From Alphaproteobacteria bacterium (GTDB lineage Bacteria > Pseudomonadota > Alphaproteobacteria > Rhizobiales > Xanthobacteraceae), in NCBI GenBank assembly GCA_037200445.1, contig JBBCGH010000001.1, positions 1,364,001-1,428,000 of the forward strand: a DNA stretch of 64,000 bases, given 5' to 3'. Positions 10,776 to 19,480 of the stretch are shown in pieces. The position numbers and the translations under genes were made by a program. The notes beneath the pieces were generated by a model. It was not told where the DNA came from. It ran no database searches and saw only the letters and a list, made by a program, of their open reading frames with translations. Position 1 is the first letter of the stretch, and every line of letters begins with the position of its first letter.

Positions 10776-12983
10776 ATGTCCAATTTCAAGTTCGACGTCG
10801 ACTCCGACGGCATTGCGCTGATCACCTGGGATATGCCGGGCAAGTCGATGAACGTGATCGACATCTCGGTCATGGCGGAGCTCGACGGGCTGGTCGACAA
10901 GGTCGCCACCGATGCCGCCATCAAAGGCGCGGTGGTCACCTCCGGCAAGGACACCTTCGGCGGCGGCGCCGACCTCACGATGCTGGAGAAGCAGCGTGAC
11001 GATTACATGAGCGTGATGAAGTCCAAAGGCGAGGAAGCCGCCAACCAGATGGTGTTCGACTTCTCGCGCCGTCTGTCGCTGACCTATCGCAAGCTCGAAA
11101 CCTCCGGCAAGCCGTGGGTCGCAGCGCTCAACGGCACCGCGATGGGCGGCTGCTTCGAGCTGGCGCTCGCCTGCCATCACCGCATCGCGTCCGACAATCC
11201 GAAGACGCGCCTCGGCCTGCCCGAGATCAAGGTCGGGCTCTTCCCCGGCGCGGGCGGCACGCAGCGCATCGCGCGCATGATGGGCACCGCGGACGCGCTC
11301 CAGTTCCTGCTCAAGGGCGACCAGATCCGGCTCGACCGCGCCAAGACCATGAAGCTGGTCGACAACGTCGTCCCGGCGGCCGACCTGATCGGCGCCGCGA
11401 AAGCCTGGATCAAGACGTCGCCGAAATCAAAGCAGCCTTGGGATGTCGACGGCTTCAAGCTGCCGGGCGGTCCCATCTGGTCGAAGATGGGCATGATGAC
11501 GTGGCCGGCCGCGAACGCGCTTTATCGCAAGGAGACATCGGACAACTACCCGGCTGCGCGCGCGATCCTGTCGAGCGTGTTCGAGGGCCTGCAGGTGCCG
11601 ATGGATACCGCGCTACGTATCGAGTCGCGCTACTTCGCCAAGATCGTGCGCTCGCCCGAGGCTGCGGCGATGATCCGCTCGCTCTTCGTCTCGATGCAGG
11701 AGCTGAACAAAGGCGCGCGCCGCCCCGCCAAGGAGCCGGCGACGAATCTCAAGAAAGTCGGCGTGATCGGCGCGGGGCTGATGGGTGCAGGCATTGCCTA
11801 CGTCACCGCGCAGGCCGGCATCGACGTGGTGTTGATCGACCGCGACCAGGAGGCGGCCGACAAAGGCAAGGCCTATTCGGCGAACATCCTGGCCGGCCAG
11901 ATCAAGCGCGGCCGCGCCAAGCAGGCGGACGCCGACGCGCTGCTCGCGCGCATCACGCCGACGCCGGACTACAATGCGCTCAAGGGCGCCGATCTGATCA
12001 TCGAAGCTGTGTTCGAGGACCGCAAAGTGAAGGCCGAGGCCACCGCCAAGGCGCAGGCCGTCGTCGGCGACAAGATCGTGTTCGGCTCGAACACCTCGAC
12101 CCTGCCGATCACGTCGCTCGCGACCGAGTCGAAGGACCCGAAGAATTTCATCGGCATCCATTTCTTCTCGCCGGTCGACAAGATGATGCTGGTCGAGATC
12201 ATCATGGGCGAGAAGACGCAGGATCCAGCCCTTGCGGTCGCGCTCGATTACGTGCGCGCCATCAAGAAGACGCCGATCGTCGTGAACGACAGCAGAGGTT
12301 TCTACACCTCGCGCGTGGTCGGCACCTACATTCGCGAAGGCCACCTGATGCTCACCGAAGGCGTGCCCGCCGCGATGGTGGAGAACCTCGGCAAGCAGGC
12401 CGGCATGCCGGTCGGCCCGCTCTCGCTCAACGACGAAGTCGCGGTCGATCTCGCGTGGAAGATCCTGAAGGCGACCGAAGCCGACCTCGGCGCGAAGGCG
12501 ATCGACACGCGGCAGAAGGCGCTGCTCGAAGAGATGGTCGAGAAGCGCGGCCGCTTCGGGCGCAAGAACGCCAAGGGTTTTTACGACTATCCGCAGAGCG
12601 GGCAAAAGCGGCTCTGGCCGGGCCTTTCCGAGCTGCAGAAGGACAAGCTCGATCCCGACACCATCGACAAGGACGAGCTGAAGGCGCGGCTGCTCGCGAT
12701 CCAGGCACTGGAGACCGCGCGCTGCTTCGAAGAAGGCGTGCTCACCGACGTGCGCGAGGCGGACGTCGGCTCGATCCTCGGCTTCGGCTATGCGCCATAC
12801 TCGGGCGGCACGCTGTCCTACATCGACATGATGGGCGTGAAGAAATTCGTCGCGCTGTGCGAGAAGCTTGCGCAGAAATACGGCGAGCGCTTCAAGCCGA
12901 ACAAGCTGCTGCTCGAGATGGCGCAAAAGGGCGAGAGCTTCTATTCGCGCTTTGCCCCCAAGCGGGAGAAGGCGGCGGCGTAG
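10776..12983 (+). CDS. Bifunctional enoyl-CoA hydratase / 3-hydroxyacyl-CoA dehydrogenase (FadJ/FadB-like)
   Basis: A 735-residue fusion that carries out hydration and NAD-dependent oxidation in beta-oxidation. The crotonase domain (residues 1-about 300) has the oxyanion-hole segment LNGTAMGGCFELALACHHRI and the catalytic-Glu motif GLPEIKVGLFPGAGGTQR. The NAD domain begins near residue 328 (VGVIGAGLMGAGIAYVTAQA), with the catalytic His near residue 459 in GIHFFSPVDKMMLVE, followed by two C-terminal dehydrogenase domains. AAGGAGAAA precedes the ATG. Last gene of the beta-oxidation operon; a repeat follows 7 bp after its stop. Confidence 0.95.
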   Translation: MSNFKFDVDSDGIALITWDMPGKSMNVIDISVMAELDGLVDKVATDAAIKGAVVTSGKDTFGGGADLTMLEKQRDDYMSVMKSKGEEAANQMVFDFSRRLSLTYRKLETSGKPWVAALNGTAMGGCFELALACHHRIASDNPKTRLGLPEIKVGLFPGAGGTQRIARMMGTADALQFLLKGDQIRLDRAKTMKLVDNVVPAADLIGAAKAWIKTSPKSKQPWDVDGFKLPGGPIWSKMGMMTWPAANALYRKETSDNYPAARAILSSVFEGLQVPMDTALRIESRYFAKIVRSPEAAAMIRSLFVSMQELNKGARRPAKEPATNLKKVGVIGAGLMGAGIAYVTAQAGIDVVLIDRDQEAADKGKAYSANILAGQIKRGRAKQADADALLARITPTPDYNALKGADLIIEAVFEDRKVKAEATAKAQAVVGDKIVFGSNTSTLPITSLATESKDPKNFIGIHFFSPVDKMMLVEIIMGEKTQDPALAVALDYVRAIKKTPIVVNDSRGFYTSRVVGTYIREGHLMLTEGVPAAMVENLGKQAGMPVGPLSLNDEVAVDLAWKILKATEADLGAKAIDTRQKALLEEMVEKRGRFGRKNAKGFYDYPQSGQKRLWPGLSELQKDKLDPDTIDKDELKARLLAIQALETARCFEEGVLTDVREADVGSILGFGYAPYSGGTLSYIDMMGVKKFVALCEKLAQKYGERFKPNKLLLEMAQKGESFYSRFAPKREKAAA

Positions 12984-12990
12984 TCGCAAA

Positions 12991-13089
12991 CCTCATGGTG
13001 CGGGGCCGAGCGTAGCTCGGCGTCTCGAACCATGGCCCGCGTGTTTGGCCATCCTTCGAGACGGCGCTCCGCGCCTCCTCAGGATGAGG
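12991..13089. repeat. Palindromic intergenic repeat, family C
   Basis: A segment bounded by CCTCATGGTG and CAGGATGAGG with the internal match TCTCGAACCATGG and CCTTCGAGAC. It starts 7 bp after the FadJ-like stop and resembles the CCTCATGGTGAGG...CCTCAGGATGAGG elements seen widely in Bradyrhizobium relatives. Only one copy is in this window. Confidence 0.65.
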
Positions 13090-13100
13090 TCCGCGAGGTC

Positions 13101-13280
13101 TCAACCCGGATCTCTTCCGCGTCCGGCGACGCGATCGTCGTCGCCCGCAACGCCAGCCACGGCCGGCAGTGCATGGCGCGGGAACAGGAGAACGACGCCC
13201 ATCGGCTGCGTTTCCGGCTTGCGCCGCGGGCGGGCGATCGCCTGACGTTCATCCAACCGTATGACCTGTGCGACCGGCAT
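13101..13280 (-). CDS. Small hypothetical protein (59 aa)
   Basis: This short frame begins MPVAQVIRLDERQAIARPRR and ends in a Gly/Arg/Asp-rich tail. A strong AGGAGG lies just upstream of its ATG, which is the main support. The N-terminal pattern recalls small basic Hyphomicrobiales proteins that start with AQVI and an acidic/basic helix, but I cannot assign a family. It lies convergent to the FadJ-like gene, with the family C repeat between them. The last residues may be repeat-derived. Whether it is expressed is unknown. Confidence 0.4.
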   Translation of the reverse strand: MPVAQVIRLDERQAIARPRRKPETQPMGVVLLFPRHALPAVAGVAGDDDRVAGRGRDPG

Positions 13281-13475
13281 GGCGGCCTCCTGTTCTCCTG
13301 ATCAGATAGTCGCTGAAACCGGCCCGGGGTTCAGTGACCGCCATCACGTTCGGATCGAATTTGCGTGAAGCGCGGGTTCGGCGCGGACCGCCCATGCGTG
13401 ATGGAAGGCTTGTTGCCGCGCGGTGAGGCGCAATATCCTCCGCCTTCAAACAACAACGAAGCGCGAAGGGGCAGG

Positions 13476-15086
13476 ATGAACATTCGTACAGCAGACTACG
13501 TCATCATCGGCGCGGGCTCGGCCGGCGCGGCGCTCGCCAACCGCCTCAGCGAGGACGGCCGCCATCAGGTGCTGCTGCTGGAAGCCGGCGGCGAAACGCA
13601 TCCGCTCTCGCGTGTGCCGATCTCGTACGTGCGCTTCATCAACCGGCCCGGCGTGAACTGGCTGTATTCATCGGAGCCCGAGGCGGCGACCGGGGGGCGC
13701 AACATCCCGGTACCGCGCGGAAAAATGCTCGGCGGATCGAGCGCCATCAACGGCATGGTCTGGGTGCGCGGCCAGCGCCAGGACTATGACCACTGGGCGC
13801 AGCTCGGCAACCGCGGCTGGAGCTGGCAGGACGTGCTGCCGGTCTTCAAGGGCATCGAGAACTACAAGGGCGGCGCGGACGAGGTGCGCGGCCGCGGCGG
13901 CCCGGTGCGGATCACCGACAGCGACGAGACCGGCCCGCTCTACGACAGCCTGTTCGCGGCCGCGGAGAGCATCGGCATTCCGCGCAACCCCGACTACAAC
14001 AGCGGCGAGCAGGAAGGCATCGCGATGACGCAGGCCTCGATCAACCGGGGCCAGCGCATGAGCACCGCGCGGGTCTATCTCGAGCCGGCGCGCGCGCGGC
14101 GCAATCTGCGGGTCGAGACCGGCGCGCACGCAAAGGGCCTCACGTTCGACGGCAAGCGCTGCACCGGCGTGCGCTATACCATGCAGGGCGAGACCTTCGA
14201 GGCACAGGCGGCGCGCGAAGTCATCGTGTCCGCGGGCTCGATCGCCTCGCCGCAATTGCTCGAACTCTCTGGCATCGGGCAGGCGGATCGCCTCAAGGCG
14301 CTCGGCATTGCGGTGAAGCACGATCTGCCGGGCGTCGGCGAGAATCTGCGCGATCACTGGGCGCCGCGCATGAAGTGGCGCGTCGGCCGCCATGGCGTCA
14401 CGTTCAACGAGCGTGCCCGCGGGCTTCAGGCGCTGTGGCAGGGCTTCCTCTACATCACGGCGCGCAAGGGGTTCCTCAGCCATCCGGCCTCGCCGATGCG
14501 CGCCTTCATCAAGAGCCGAGAAGGCCTCGACAGCCCCGACGCGCTGATCGCGCTGCAGCCGATGTTCGTGACGCCGGACGTGAAGCTCGCGAAGGAAACC
14601 GGGATCACCATCATCGCGCAGCAGATGCGCCCCGAGAGCAAGGGCTCGATCCACATCAAGAGCGCGGATGCAAGCAAGCCTCCGGCGATCCGGTTTAATT
14701 TTCTTGCCGAAAGCATCGACCGCGAGTGTTTGCTTTCGACGATGCGCATCACGCGGCGCCTGATGGATGCGGAGCCGCTCGCATGGCTCGAGCCGGAAGA
14801 GACCGCGCCCGGGCCCAGGGCCGAGTCGGACGCGGAATTGCTCGATTGGGTGTCGCGCAATGCCGAGACGACCTACCACCCGATCGGCACCTGCAAGATG
14901 GGAAGCGATCCGAATGCCGTGGTGGACGATCAGTTGCGCGTGCGCGGGATCGCGAACCTGCGCGTCGCCGACGCCTCGATCATGCCGACGCTCACCTCGG
15001 GCAACACCAATGCGCCGAGCATCATGATCGGCGAGAAGTGCGCGCGCATGGTGCTGGAGGCGGCGGTGATGGAGAAGGCGGCGTAA
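13476..15086 (+). CDS. GMC-family FAD-dependent alcohol/choline dehydrogenase-like oxidoreductase
   Basis: A 536-residue glucose-methanol-choline oxidoreductase. The FAD-binding Rossmann motif is at the N-terminus (DYVIIGAGSAGAALANRLSE), with the GMC signature near residue 85 (GKMLGGSSAINGMVWVRG). The catalytic pair is His468 (TYHPIGTCKMG) and Asn512 (SGNTNAPSIMIG). It oxidises an alcohol to aldehyde or ketone; the substrate is not predictable. Start chosen at ATG 13476, after a GGGGCAGG site; the frame upstream to 13365 is non-conserved. No signal peptide. Confidence 0.92.
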   Translation: MNIRTADYVIIGAGSAGAALANRLSEDGRHQVLLLEAGGETHPLSRVPISYVRFINRPGVNWLYSSEPEAATGGRNIPVPRGKMLGGSSAINGMVWVRGQRQDYDHWAQLGNRGWSWQDVLPVFKGIENYKGGADEVRGRGGPVRITDSDETGPLYDSLFAAAESIGIPRNPDYNSGEQEGIAMTQASINRGQRMSTARVYLEPARARRNLRVETGAHAKGLTFDGKRCTGVRYTMQGETFEAQAAREVIVSAGSIASPQLLELSGIGQADRLKALGIAVKHDLPGVGENLRDHWAPRMKWRVGRHGVTFNERARGLQALWQGFLYITARKGFLSHPASPMRAFIKSREGLDSPDALIALQPMFVTPDVKLAKETGITIIAQQMRPESKGSIHIKSADASKPPAIRFNFLAESIDRECLLSTMRITRRLMDAEPLAWLEPEETAPGPRAESDAELLDWVSRNAETTYHPIGTCKMGSDPNAVVDDQLRVRGIANLRVADASIMPTLTSGNTNAPSIMIGEKCARMVLEAAVMEKAA

Positions 15087-15120
15087 CATTTGCTGCGAAC
15101 GGCGGCCTCTCCACTTTTTC

Positions 15121-15266
15121 CCTCTCCCCGCTTGCGGGGAGAGGGTGGCGAGCAGCGAAGCTGCGAGCCGGGTGAGGGGGACTCTCGACAGGCTCAGGCA
15201 TTGGATAGTCCCCCTCGCCCGACCTCACTTCGTTCGGCCGACCCCTCCCCGCGAGCGGGGAGAGGT
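15121..15266. repeat. Palindromic intergenic repeat, family D
   Basis: Two CCTCTCCCCG/CGGGGAGAGG hairpins flank a central region with further inverted matches (GTGAGGGGGACT with AGTCCCCCTCG). This is the CTCTCCCCGC-type element common in alphaproteobacterial intergenic DNA. It fills most of the gap between the GMC gene and the Gre-like gene on the same strand. Confidence 0.75.
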
Positions 15267-15312
15267 AAAGAAGCCCTTGCGAAACCATTCCGCGGCCCAC
15301 ACGTTTTCGGTC

Positions 15313-15780
15313 ATGAGCCGTGCATTCACCAAGGAGCCGGACGAAGGCGAGGCCGTAGAGGACCTGCCGGATCGGCCGATTTCAGAACACCCCAATCTGG
15401 TGACGGCCGAGGGCCTCGCGCAGATCGAGGGCGCGATGGCGCGCGCCCAGGACGAACTTTCGCGCGCGCAGGCCGCGAACGACCGCGCAGGAATCGCGCA
15501 TGCGGGCCGCGACCTGCGCTACTGGACCGCGCGGCGCTCGACCGCGCAGCTCATGTCACCTCCCGAAGGCACCGCGAAGGTGCAGTTCGGCTCGACCGTC
15601 ACCATCGCGCGCGACGACGGCCGCCGCCAGACCTGGCGCATCGTCGGCGAGGACGAGGCCGAGCCTTCGCGCGGCACGCTCTCCTATGCGTCACCGGTCG
15701 CCCGCGCGCTGATGGGCAAGTCCGTCGGCGACGTGGTGCAGGCGGGAAGCGGAGAGGCGGAGATCGTGGGGATTCAGTAG
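15313..15780 (+). CDS. GreA/GreB-like transcription elongation factor family protein
   Basis: A 155-residue protein. The N-terminal part has a helical region (QIEGAMARAQDELSRAQA) like a short coiled coil, and the C-terminal part matches the GreA/B FKBP-like domain (VQFGSTVTIARDDGRRQTW, SYASPVARALMGKSVGDVV). Such proteins bind in the RNA polymerase secondary channel and either stimulate transcript cleavage or modulate it. It begins MSRAFTKEPD, typical of GreB-like alphaproteobacterial proteins. The ATG at 15313 follows family D repeat DNA; the upstream frame is repeat sequence and is excluded. Confidence 0.85.
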   Translation: MSRAFTKEPDEGEAVEDLPDRPISEHPNLVTAEGLAQIEGAMARAQDELSRAQAANDRAGIAHAGRDLRYWTARRSTAQLMSPPEGTAKVQFGSTVTIARDDGRRQTWRIVGEDEAEPSRGTLSYASPVARALMGKSVGDVVQAGSGEAEIVGIQ

Positions 15781-15908
15781 GTCGCCGGTCCGAGGCCGGG
15801 ACCGGGCATTTGCATTTCATCCCGTCATAACTAGATGCCCGCGGTGCGCGTTGCTCTTGCGCGCGCCTCGTGTAAGGTCGCGCCCCTTCCTCCGGACAAT
15901 TTCGTTCA

Positions 15909-17279
15909 ATGGCCCGTGACGTTGTCGACCTGACGCCAATCGAATCGCGCGACGAGCTCGTCGCGTGGTTTGCCGAGGGCGCGAAGCCGAAGGCGCAATG
16001 GCGCGCCGGCACCGAGCACGAGAAGTTCGCGTTCATGCTCGATACGCACGAGCCGGTGCCTTACGAGGGGCGCCGCTCGATCCGCTCGCTGCTGATCGGC
16101 ATGCAGCACCTGCTCGGCTGGGAACCGATCACCGACAAGGACAACATCATCGGCCTCGCCGACGTGACCGGTGGCGGCGCGATCTCGCTCGAGCCGGGCG
16201 GGCAGTTCGAACTCTCCGGCGCGCCGCTGCAGACCGTCCACCAGACCGCGAACGAACTGACCGCGCACCTCGCGCAATTGCGGGAGATTGCGCGCCCGCT
16301 CGGCATCGGCTTTCTCGGCCTCGGCATGAGCCCGCGATGGACGCAGGCCGAGACGCCGCGGATGCCGAAGAGCCGCTACAAGATCATGACCGCCTACATG
16401 CCGAAGGTCGGGCGCTACGGCCTCGACATGATGTACCGCACCTGCACGGTGCAGACGAACCTCGACTTCTCCTCCGAACAAGACATGGTGAAGAAGCTGC
16501 GCGTCTCGCTTGCGCTGCAGCCGGTCGCGACGGCGCTGTTTGCGAACTCGCCGTTCACGGAAGGGCGGCCGAACGGCTTCCTGTCGTTCCGTTCGGAGGT
16601 TTGGACCGATACCGACAATGCGCGCGCCGGCATGCTGCCTTGGGCTTTCGAGGACGGCATGGGTTTCGAGCGCTATGTCGATTATGCGCTCGACGTGCCG
16701 ATGTATTTCGTCAAGCGCGAGGATGAGTACATCGATACCTCGGGCCTCTCGTTCCGCGATCTGCTCAAGGGCAAGCTGCCTGGCCACGGCAACCTGCGCG
16801 CCACGCAGTCGGACTGGGCGAACCATGTCTCGACGATTTTTCCCGAGGTGCGCCTGAAGCGCTATCTGGAGATGCGCGGCGCGGACTCCGGGCCTTGGGC
16901 GCGGCTTACCGCGCTCCCCGCGTTCTGGGTCGGCATCCTCTATGACGATGCCGCGCTCGACGCCGCGTGGGACATGGTGAAGGGCTGGAGCGCAGAGGAG
17001 CGGCAGAAGCTGCGCGACGACGTGCCGACGCAGGCGCTCAACGCGACGATCCGCGGGCGCACCGTGCGCGAGCTTGCCGAGGATTGCCTCGCGCTCGCCG
17101 AGGCCGGACTGAAGCGGCGCGGGTTTCTTGACAGCGATAAGCGCGACGAGACGCGTTATCTGGAGCCGCTGCGGGAGATCGTCGCGCGCGGCGCAACCCC
17201 CGCGGAGGAGTTGCTCGCGAAGTATGCCGGCGCGTGGGGCGGCTCCGTCGAGCCGGTGTTCGGGGAATATGCGTATTGA
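15909..17279 (+). CDS. gshA: Glutamate-cysteine ligase, plant/alphaproteobacterial type
   Basis: A 456-residue ATP-dependent ligase forming gamma-glutamylcysteine, the first step of glutathione synthesis. The sequence has the type 3 (plant-like) features: GTEHEKFAF near residue 37, the glycine- and acid-rich SLEPGGQFELSGAPLQT segment, and the Met/Tyr-rich MPKVGRYGLDMMYRTCTVQ stretch. Length agrees with the family. Its stop overlaps the ATG of the next gene by one base, so the two are translationally coupled. Confidence 0.95.
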   Translation: MARDVVDLTPIESRDELVAWFAEGAKPKAQWRAGTEHEKFAFMLDTHEPVPYEGRRSIRSLLIGMQHLLGWEPITDKDNIIGLADVTGGGAISLEPGGQFELSGAPLQTVHQTANELTAHLAQLREIARPLGIGFLGLGMSPRWTQAETPRMPKSRYKIMTAYMPKVGRYGLDMMYRTCTVQTNLDFSSEQDMVKKLRVSLALQPVATALFANSPFTEGRPNGFLSFRSEVWTDTDNARAGMLPWAFEDGMGFERYVDYALDVPMYFVKREDEYIDTSGLSFRDLLKGKLPGHGNLRATQSDWANHVSTIFPEVRLKRYLEMRGADSGPWARLTALPAFWVGILYDDAALDAAWDMVKGWSAEERQKLRDDVPTQALNATIRGRTVRELAEDCLALAEAGLKRRGFLDSDKRDETRYLEPLREIVARGATPAEELLAKYAGAWGGSVEPVFGEYAY

Positions 17280-17752
17280 TGGCGAAGGGCACACCCGCGA
17301 CCTTCGCGCTCGCCAAGGCCGGCATCTCATTCACGCTGCACGAATACGACTACGATCCGAACGCCGCGCGTATCGGCATGCAGGCTGCGGAAGCGCTCGG
17401 CGTGTCTCCGGCGCGGCTGCTCAAGACGCTGATGGCGAAGGCGGGGAACGCGATCGTCTGCGTACTGGTGCCGTCCGACGGGGAGGTGAGCCTGAAGAAG
17501 CTCGCCGCCGCGGCCGGCGCGAAGGATGCCGCGATGCTGAAGCCTGAGGAAGCCGAGCGCATCACCGGCTATCACGTCGGCGGCATCTCGCCGTTCGGCC
17601 AGAAGAAGCGCGTGCAGGTTTTCATCGCGCAATGCGCGCTCGCGCACGACACGATCATCGTCAATGGCGGCCGCCGCGGCCTGCAGGTCGAACTTAAGCC
17701 GGCGGATCTGGTGAAGGTGCTCGGCGCCACGGGCGCCGAGTTGACGGCGTGA
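17279..17752 (+). CDS. ybaK: YbaK/EbsC-family Cys-tRNA(Pro) deacylase
   Basis: A 157-residue trans-editing enzyme that hydrolyses Cys mischarged on tRNA-Pro, and in some species Cys-tRNA-Cys. The family landmarks are the N-terminal KGTPATFALAKAGI, the conserved Lys in LLKTLMAKAG, GGISPFGQKKRV and the GGRRGLQVELKP tail. The ATG shares one base with the gshA stop codon (TGATG). The pairing with gshA links two functions that involve cysteine. The gene ends immediately at the convergent LysR stop with no gap. Confidence 0.92.
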   Translation: MAKGTPATFALAKAGISFTLHEYDYDPNAARIGMQAAEALGVSPARLLKTLMAKAGNAIVCVLVPSDGEVSLKKLAAAAGAKDAAMLKPEEAERITGYHVGGISPFGQKKRVQVFIAQCALAHDTIIVNGGRRGLQVELKPADLVKVLGATGAELTA

Positions 17753-18631
17753 CTACTCCGCAGCCCTCGCCGCCTCGGACAGATTGTCCAGCGACGAGAT
17801 GACGTGCTCGGCAAGCGCATCGGCGAGCGGATTGCGCTCGTGCGGATTGCGCACCAGCCCGATGCGGCATGAGGGCAGCTCGGGGAAGCCGTCGGCCGCC
17901 GAAAGCACCCGCATGCCGGGCCGCAATCCGGATTCCGGAAACACCGAGACGGCAAGGCCAGACAGCACCGCGGCGCCGATCGCCGCCGCATTGCCGCTCG
18001 AATAGAGCACGCGATAGGGCCGCCCGATCGCTTCGAGGCATTCAATCGAGGCGCGCCGCCACGCGCAGGTGGGCCGCCCAAGTGCGAGCGGCAGGCGCTC
18101 CTCCATATGCGTCGAATGCCGGTTCGAGGTTGCCCACAGCAATCGCTCCTGACGGAAGTTCTCCGCCGTCATCGAGCCGGTGCAGTTGGTGATGATCGCG
18201 AGATCGAGCTCGTTGCCTTTGATGCGCTCGAGCAGACACACGGTCTCCTCGCACAGCACGGTGAGCTCGATTGCCGGATAGGCGCGCGAGAAGCGCGCCA
18301 TGATCTCGGGGAGGTAACGATCCGCATAATCGTCCGGCACGCCGAGCCGCACGCGGCCGGTGAGCTCGTCCGAGAACGCCGCGATGGTTTCCACGTTGAG
18401 CTTCACGATGCGGCGCGCGTAGTCGAGCAGCCGCTCGCCGTCCTCGGTGAGCTTCGAGGCGCGCCCGTCGCGCGCAAAGATCGAGCGGTCAAGCCGCTCC
18501 TCGAGCCGCTTCATCTGCATCGAAACGGCGGACTGGGTCTTGTGAACGATATCGGCGGCGCGGGTGAAGCTGCCGGTCTCGGCAATGGCAATGAAGGTGC
18601 GCAGTTGGTCGACGTCGAGCAGAGCGGTCAT
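17753..18631 (-). CDS. LysR-family transcriptional regulator
   Basis: A 292-residue LysR regulator. The winged HTH is at residues 5-65 (DVDQLRTFIAIAETGSFTRA, SAVSMQMKRLEERL), followed by a linker helix and the periplasmic-binding-like effector domain (GRVRLGVPDDYADRYLPEIM). Effector unknown; the HTH and overall pattern recall the LrhA/HdfR subgroup. It is divergent from the DUF1127 gene at 18848 (216-bp gap), so that gene and lysR itself are the obvious first candidates for targets. Confidence 0.92.
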   Translation of the reverse strand: MTALLDVDQLRTFIAIAETGSFTRAADIVHKTQSAVSMQMKRLEERLDRSIFARDGRASKLTEDGERLLDYARRIVKLNVETIAAFSDELTGRVRLGVPDDYADRYLPEIMARFSRAYPAIELTVLCEETVCLLERIKGNELDLAIITNCTGSMTAENFRQERLLWATSNRHSTHMEERLPLALGRPTCAWRRASIECLEAIGRPYRVLYSSGNAAAIGAAVLSGLAVSVFPESGLRPGMRVLSAADGFPELPSCRIGLVRNPHERNPLADALAEHVISSLDNLSEAARAAE

Positions 18632-18847
18632 GACGGTTGGTCCCTAATCGGTGGCCGGAGGTGCCGATCCGGCCGGAAATCATCACCACGGCTGATTGGT
18701 TAGATTAAAAACATTCGTTTCACTTATCAATAGGGAAGGTGCATATACCCCGCGTCAGACAAGTCAGATGGGTGTTTCGGGTGGCTCCGCGAGAGGTCGG
18801 GGCGCACATCGGCCCCGCTTTGTCTGCGAAAACGAACGGAGATTGCC

Positions 18848-19216
18848 ATGTCATTCTATTCCGATACCCAGACCCCTTCGCAGGTCGCGTGGCTGGTCCA
18901 CGCTGTCGCCGGGACCGTCGGGAATGGCCTGCGCTCACTCCTCCAGACGATCAAAAATCGCCATGACGCGACGATTCTCGCCGGGATGGATGAGCACATG
19001 CTCGCCGACATCGGGCTGACCCGGGGGGATGTTCGCGATGCCTTTTCCGAGCCGGTCTGGCGCGATCCCACCGCAATTCTGGTGAGCCGCGCCCACGAGC
19101 GGCGCGTCAACCGCCGCCGGCCCAACAAGGGCCTCGTCGAGAAGTCGTTCGAGGCGCCGTCGATCATTCCGTCCGCCAAGGCACCGGCCCTGCCGACCGC
19201 CTGGCGCGCATACTGA
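18848..19216 (+). CDS. DUF1127-domain small protein
   Basis: A 122-residue basic protein. The DUF1127 motif is at residues about 35-60 (ILAGMDEHMLADIGLTRGDV). The C-terminal half is Arg/Pro-rich and low in conservation. Short DUF1127 proteins in alphaproteobacteria have been implicated in RNA turnover and in phosphate or nitrogen physiology, but this longer form is uncharacterised. GGAGA lies upstream of the ATG. Divergent from lysR; a strong intrinsic terminator follows at 19374. Confidence 0.88.
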   Translation: MSFYSDTQTPSQVAWLVHAVAGTVGNGLRSLLQTIKNRHDATILAGMDEHMLADIGLTRGDVRDAFSEPVWRDPTAILVSRAHERRVNRRRPNKGLVEKSFEAPSIIPSAKAPALPTAWRAY

Positions 19217-19222
19217 GACGCC

Positions 19223-19291
19223 GCGTGATCCCGAAAAGCATGTCCTCGACCCCGATCGGGGATGGGTACCGGTTTTCGGACAAGATCACGC
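19223..19291. repeat. Palindromic intergenic repeat, family A copy 2 (long variant)
   Basis: Outer arms GCGTGATC/GATCACGC and the core CCCGAAAAG...CCGGTTTTCGG match the family, but the middle is enlarged by about 20 bases containing the perfect palindrome CCCCGATCGGGG. It lies between DUF1127 and corA, just upstream of a terminator. Confidence 0.8.
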
Positions 19292-19373
19292 GCAGACAAC
19301 TACTTGGAAAGGCCGATCCTCCCCCGTCGGCCTCCCGCTCCAGGCCTCCTCGTCCCCTCTGAGGCTTGGACTT

Positions 19374-19405
19374 GCGCCCGCCGGCCCCTCCGGCGGGCGC
19401 TTTTT
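19374..19405 (+). terminator. Strong intrinsic terminator after the DUF1127 gene
   Basis: A perfect 11-bp stem GCGCCCGCCGG/CCGGCGGGCGC with a 5-base loop (CCCCT) is followed by TTTTT. It lies 157 bp after the DUF1127 stop and 75 bp before the corA start, so it isolates corA from upstream transcription. Confidence 0.88.
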
Positions 19406-19480
19406 CGTCTAGAGTCCGGAACGTCCGGCCCGGGCGGACGTTCGCGGTTTCGGGCGTCGGCGCACGACACGGGGGCGGTC

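Noticed and set aside
11114-13015. 633-residue plus-strand open frame
   Set aside because: Out-of-frame shadow of the FadJ-like gene.
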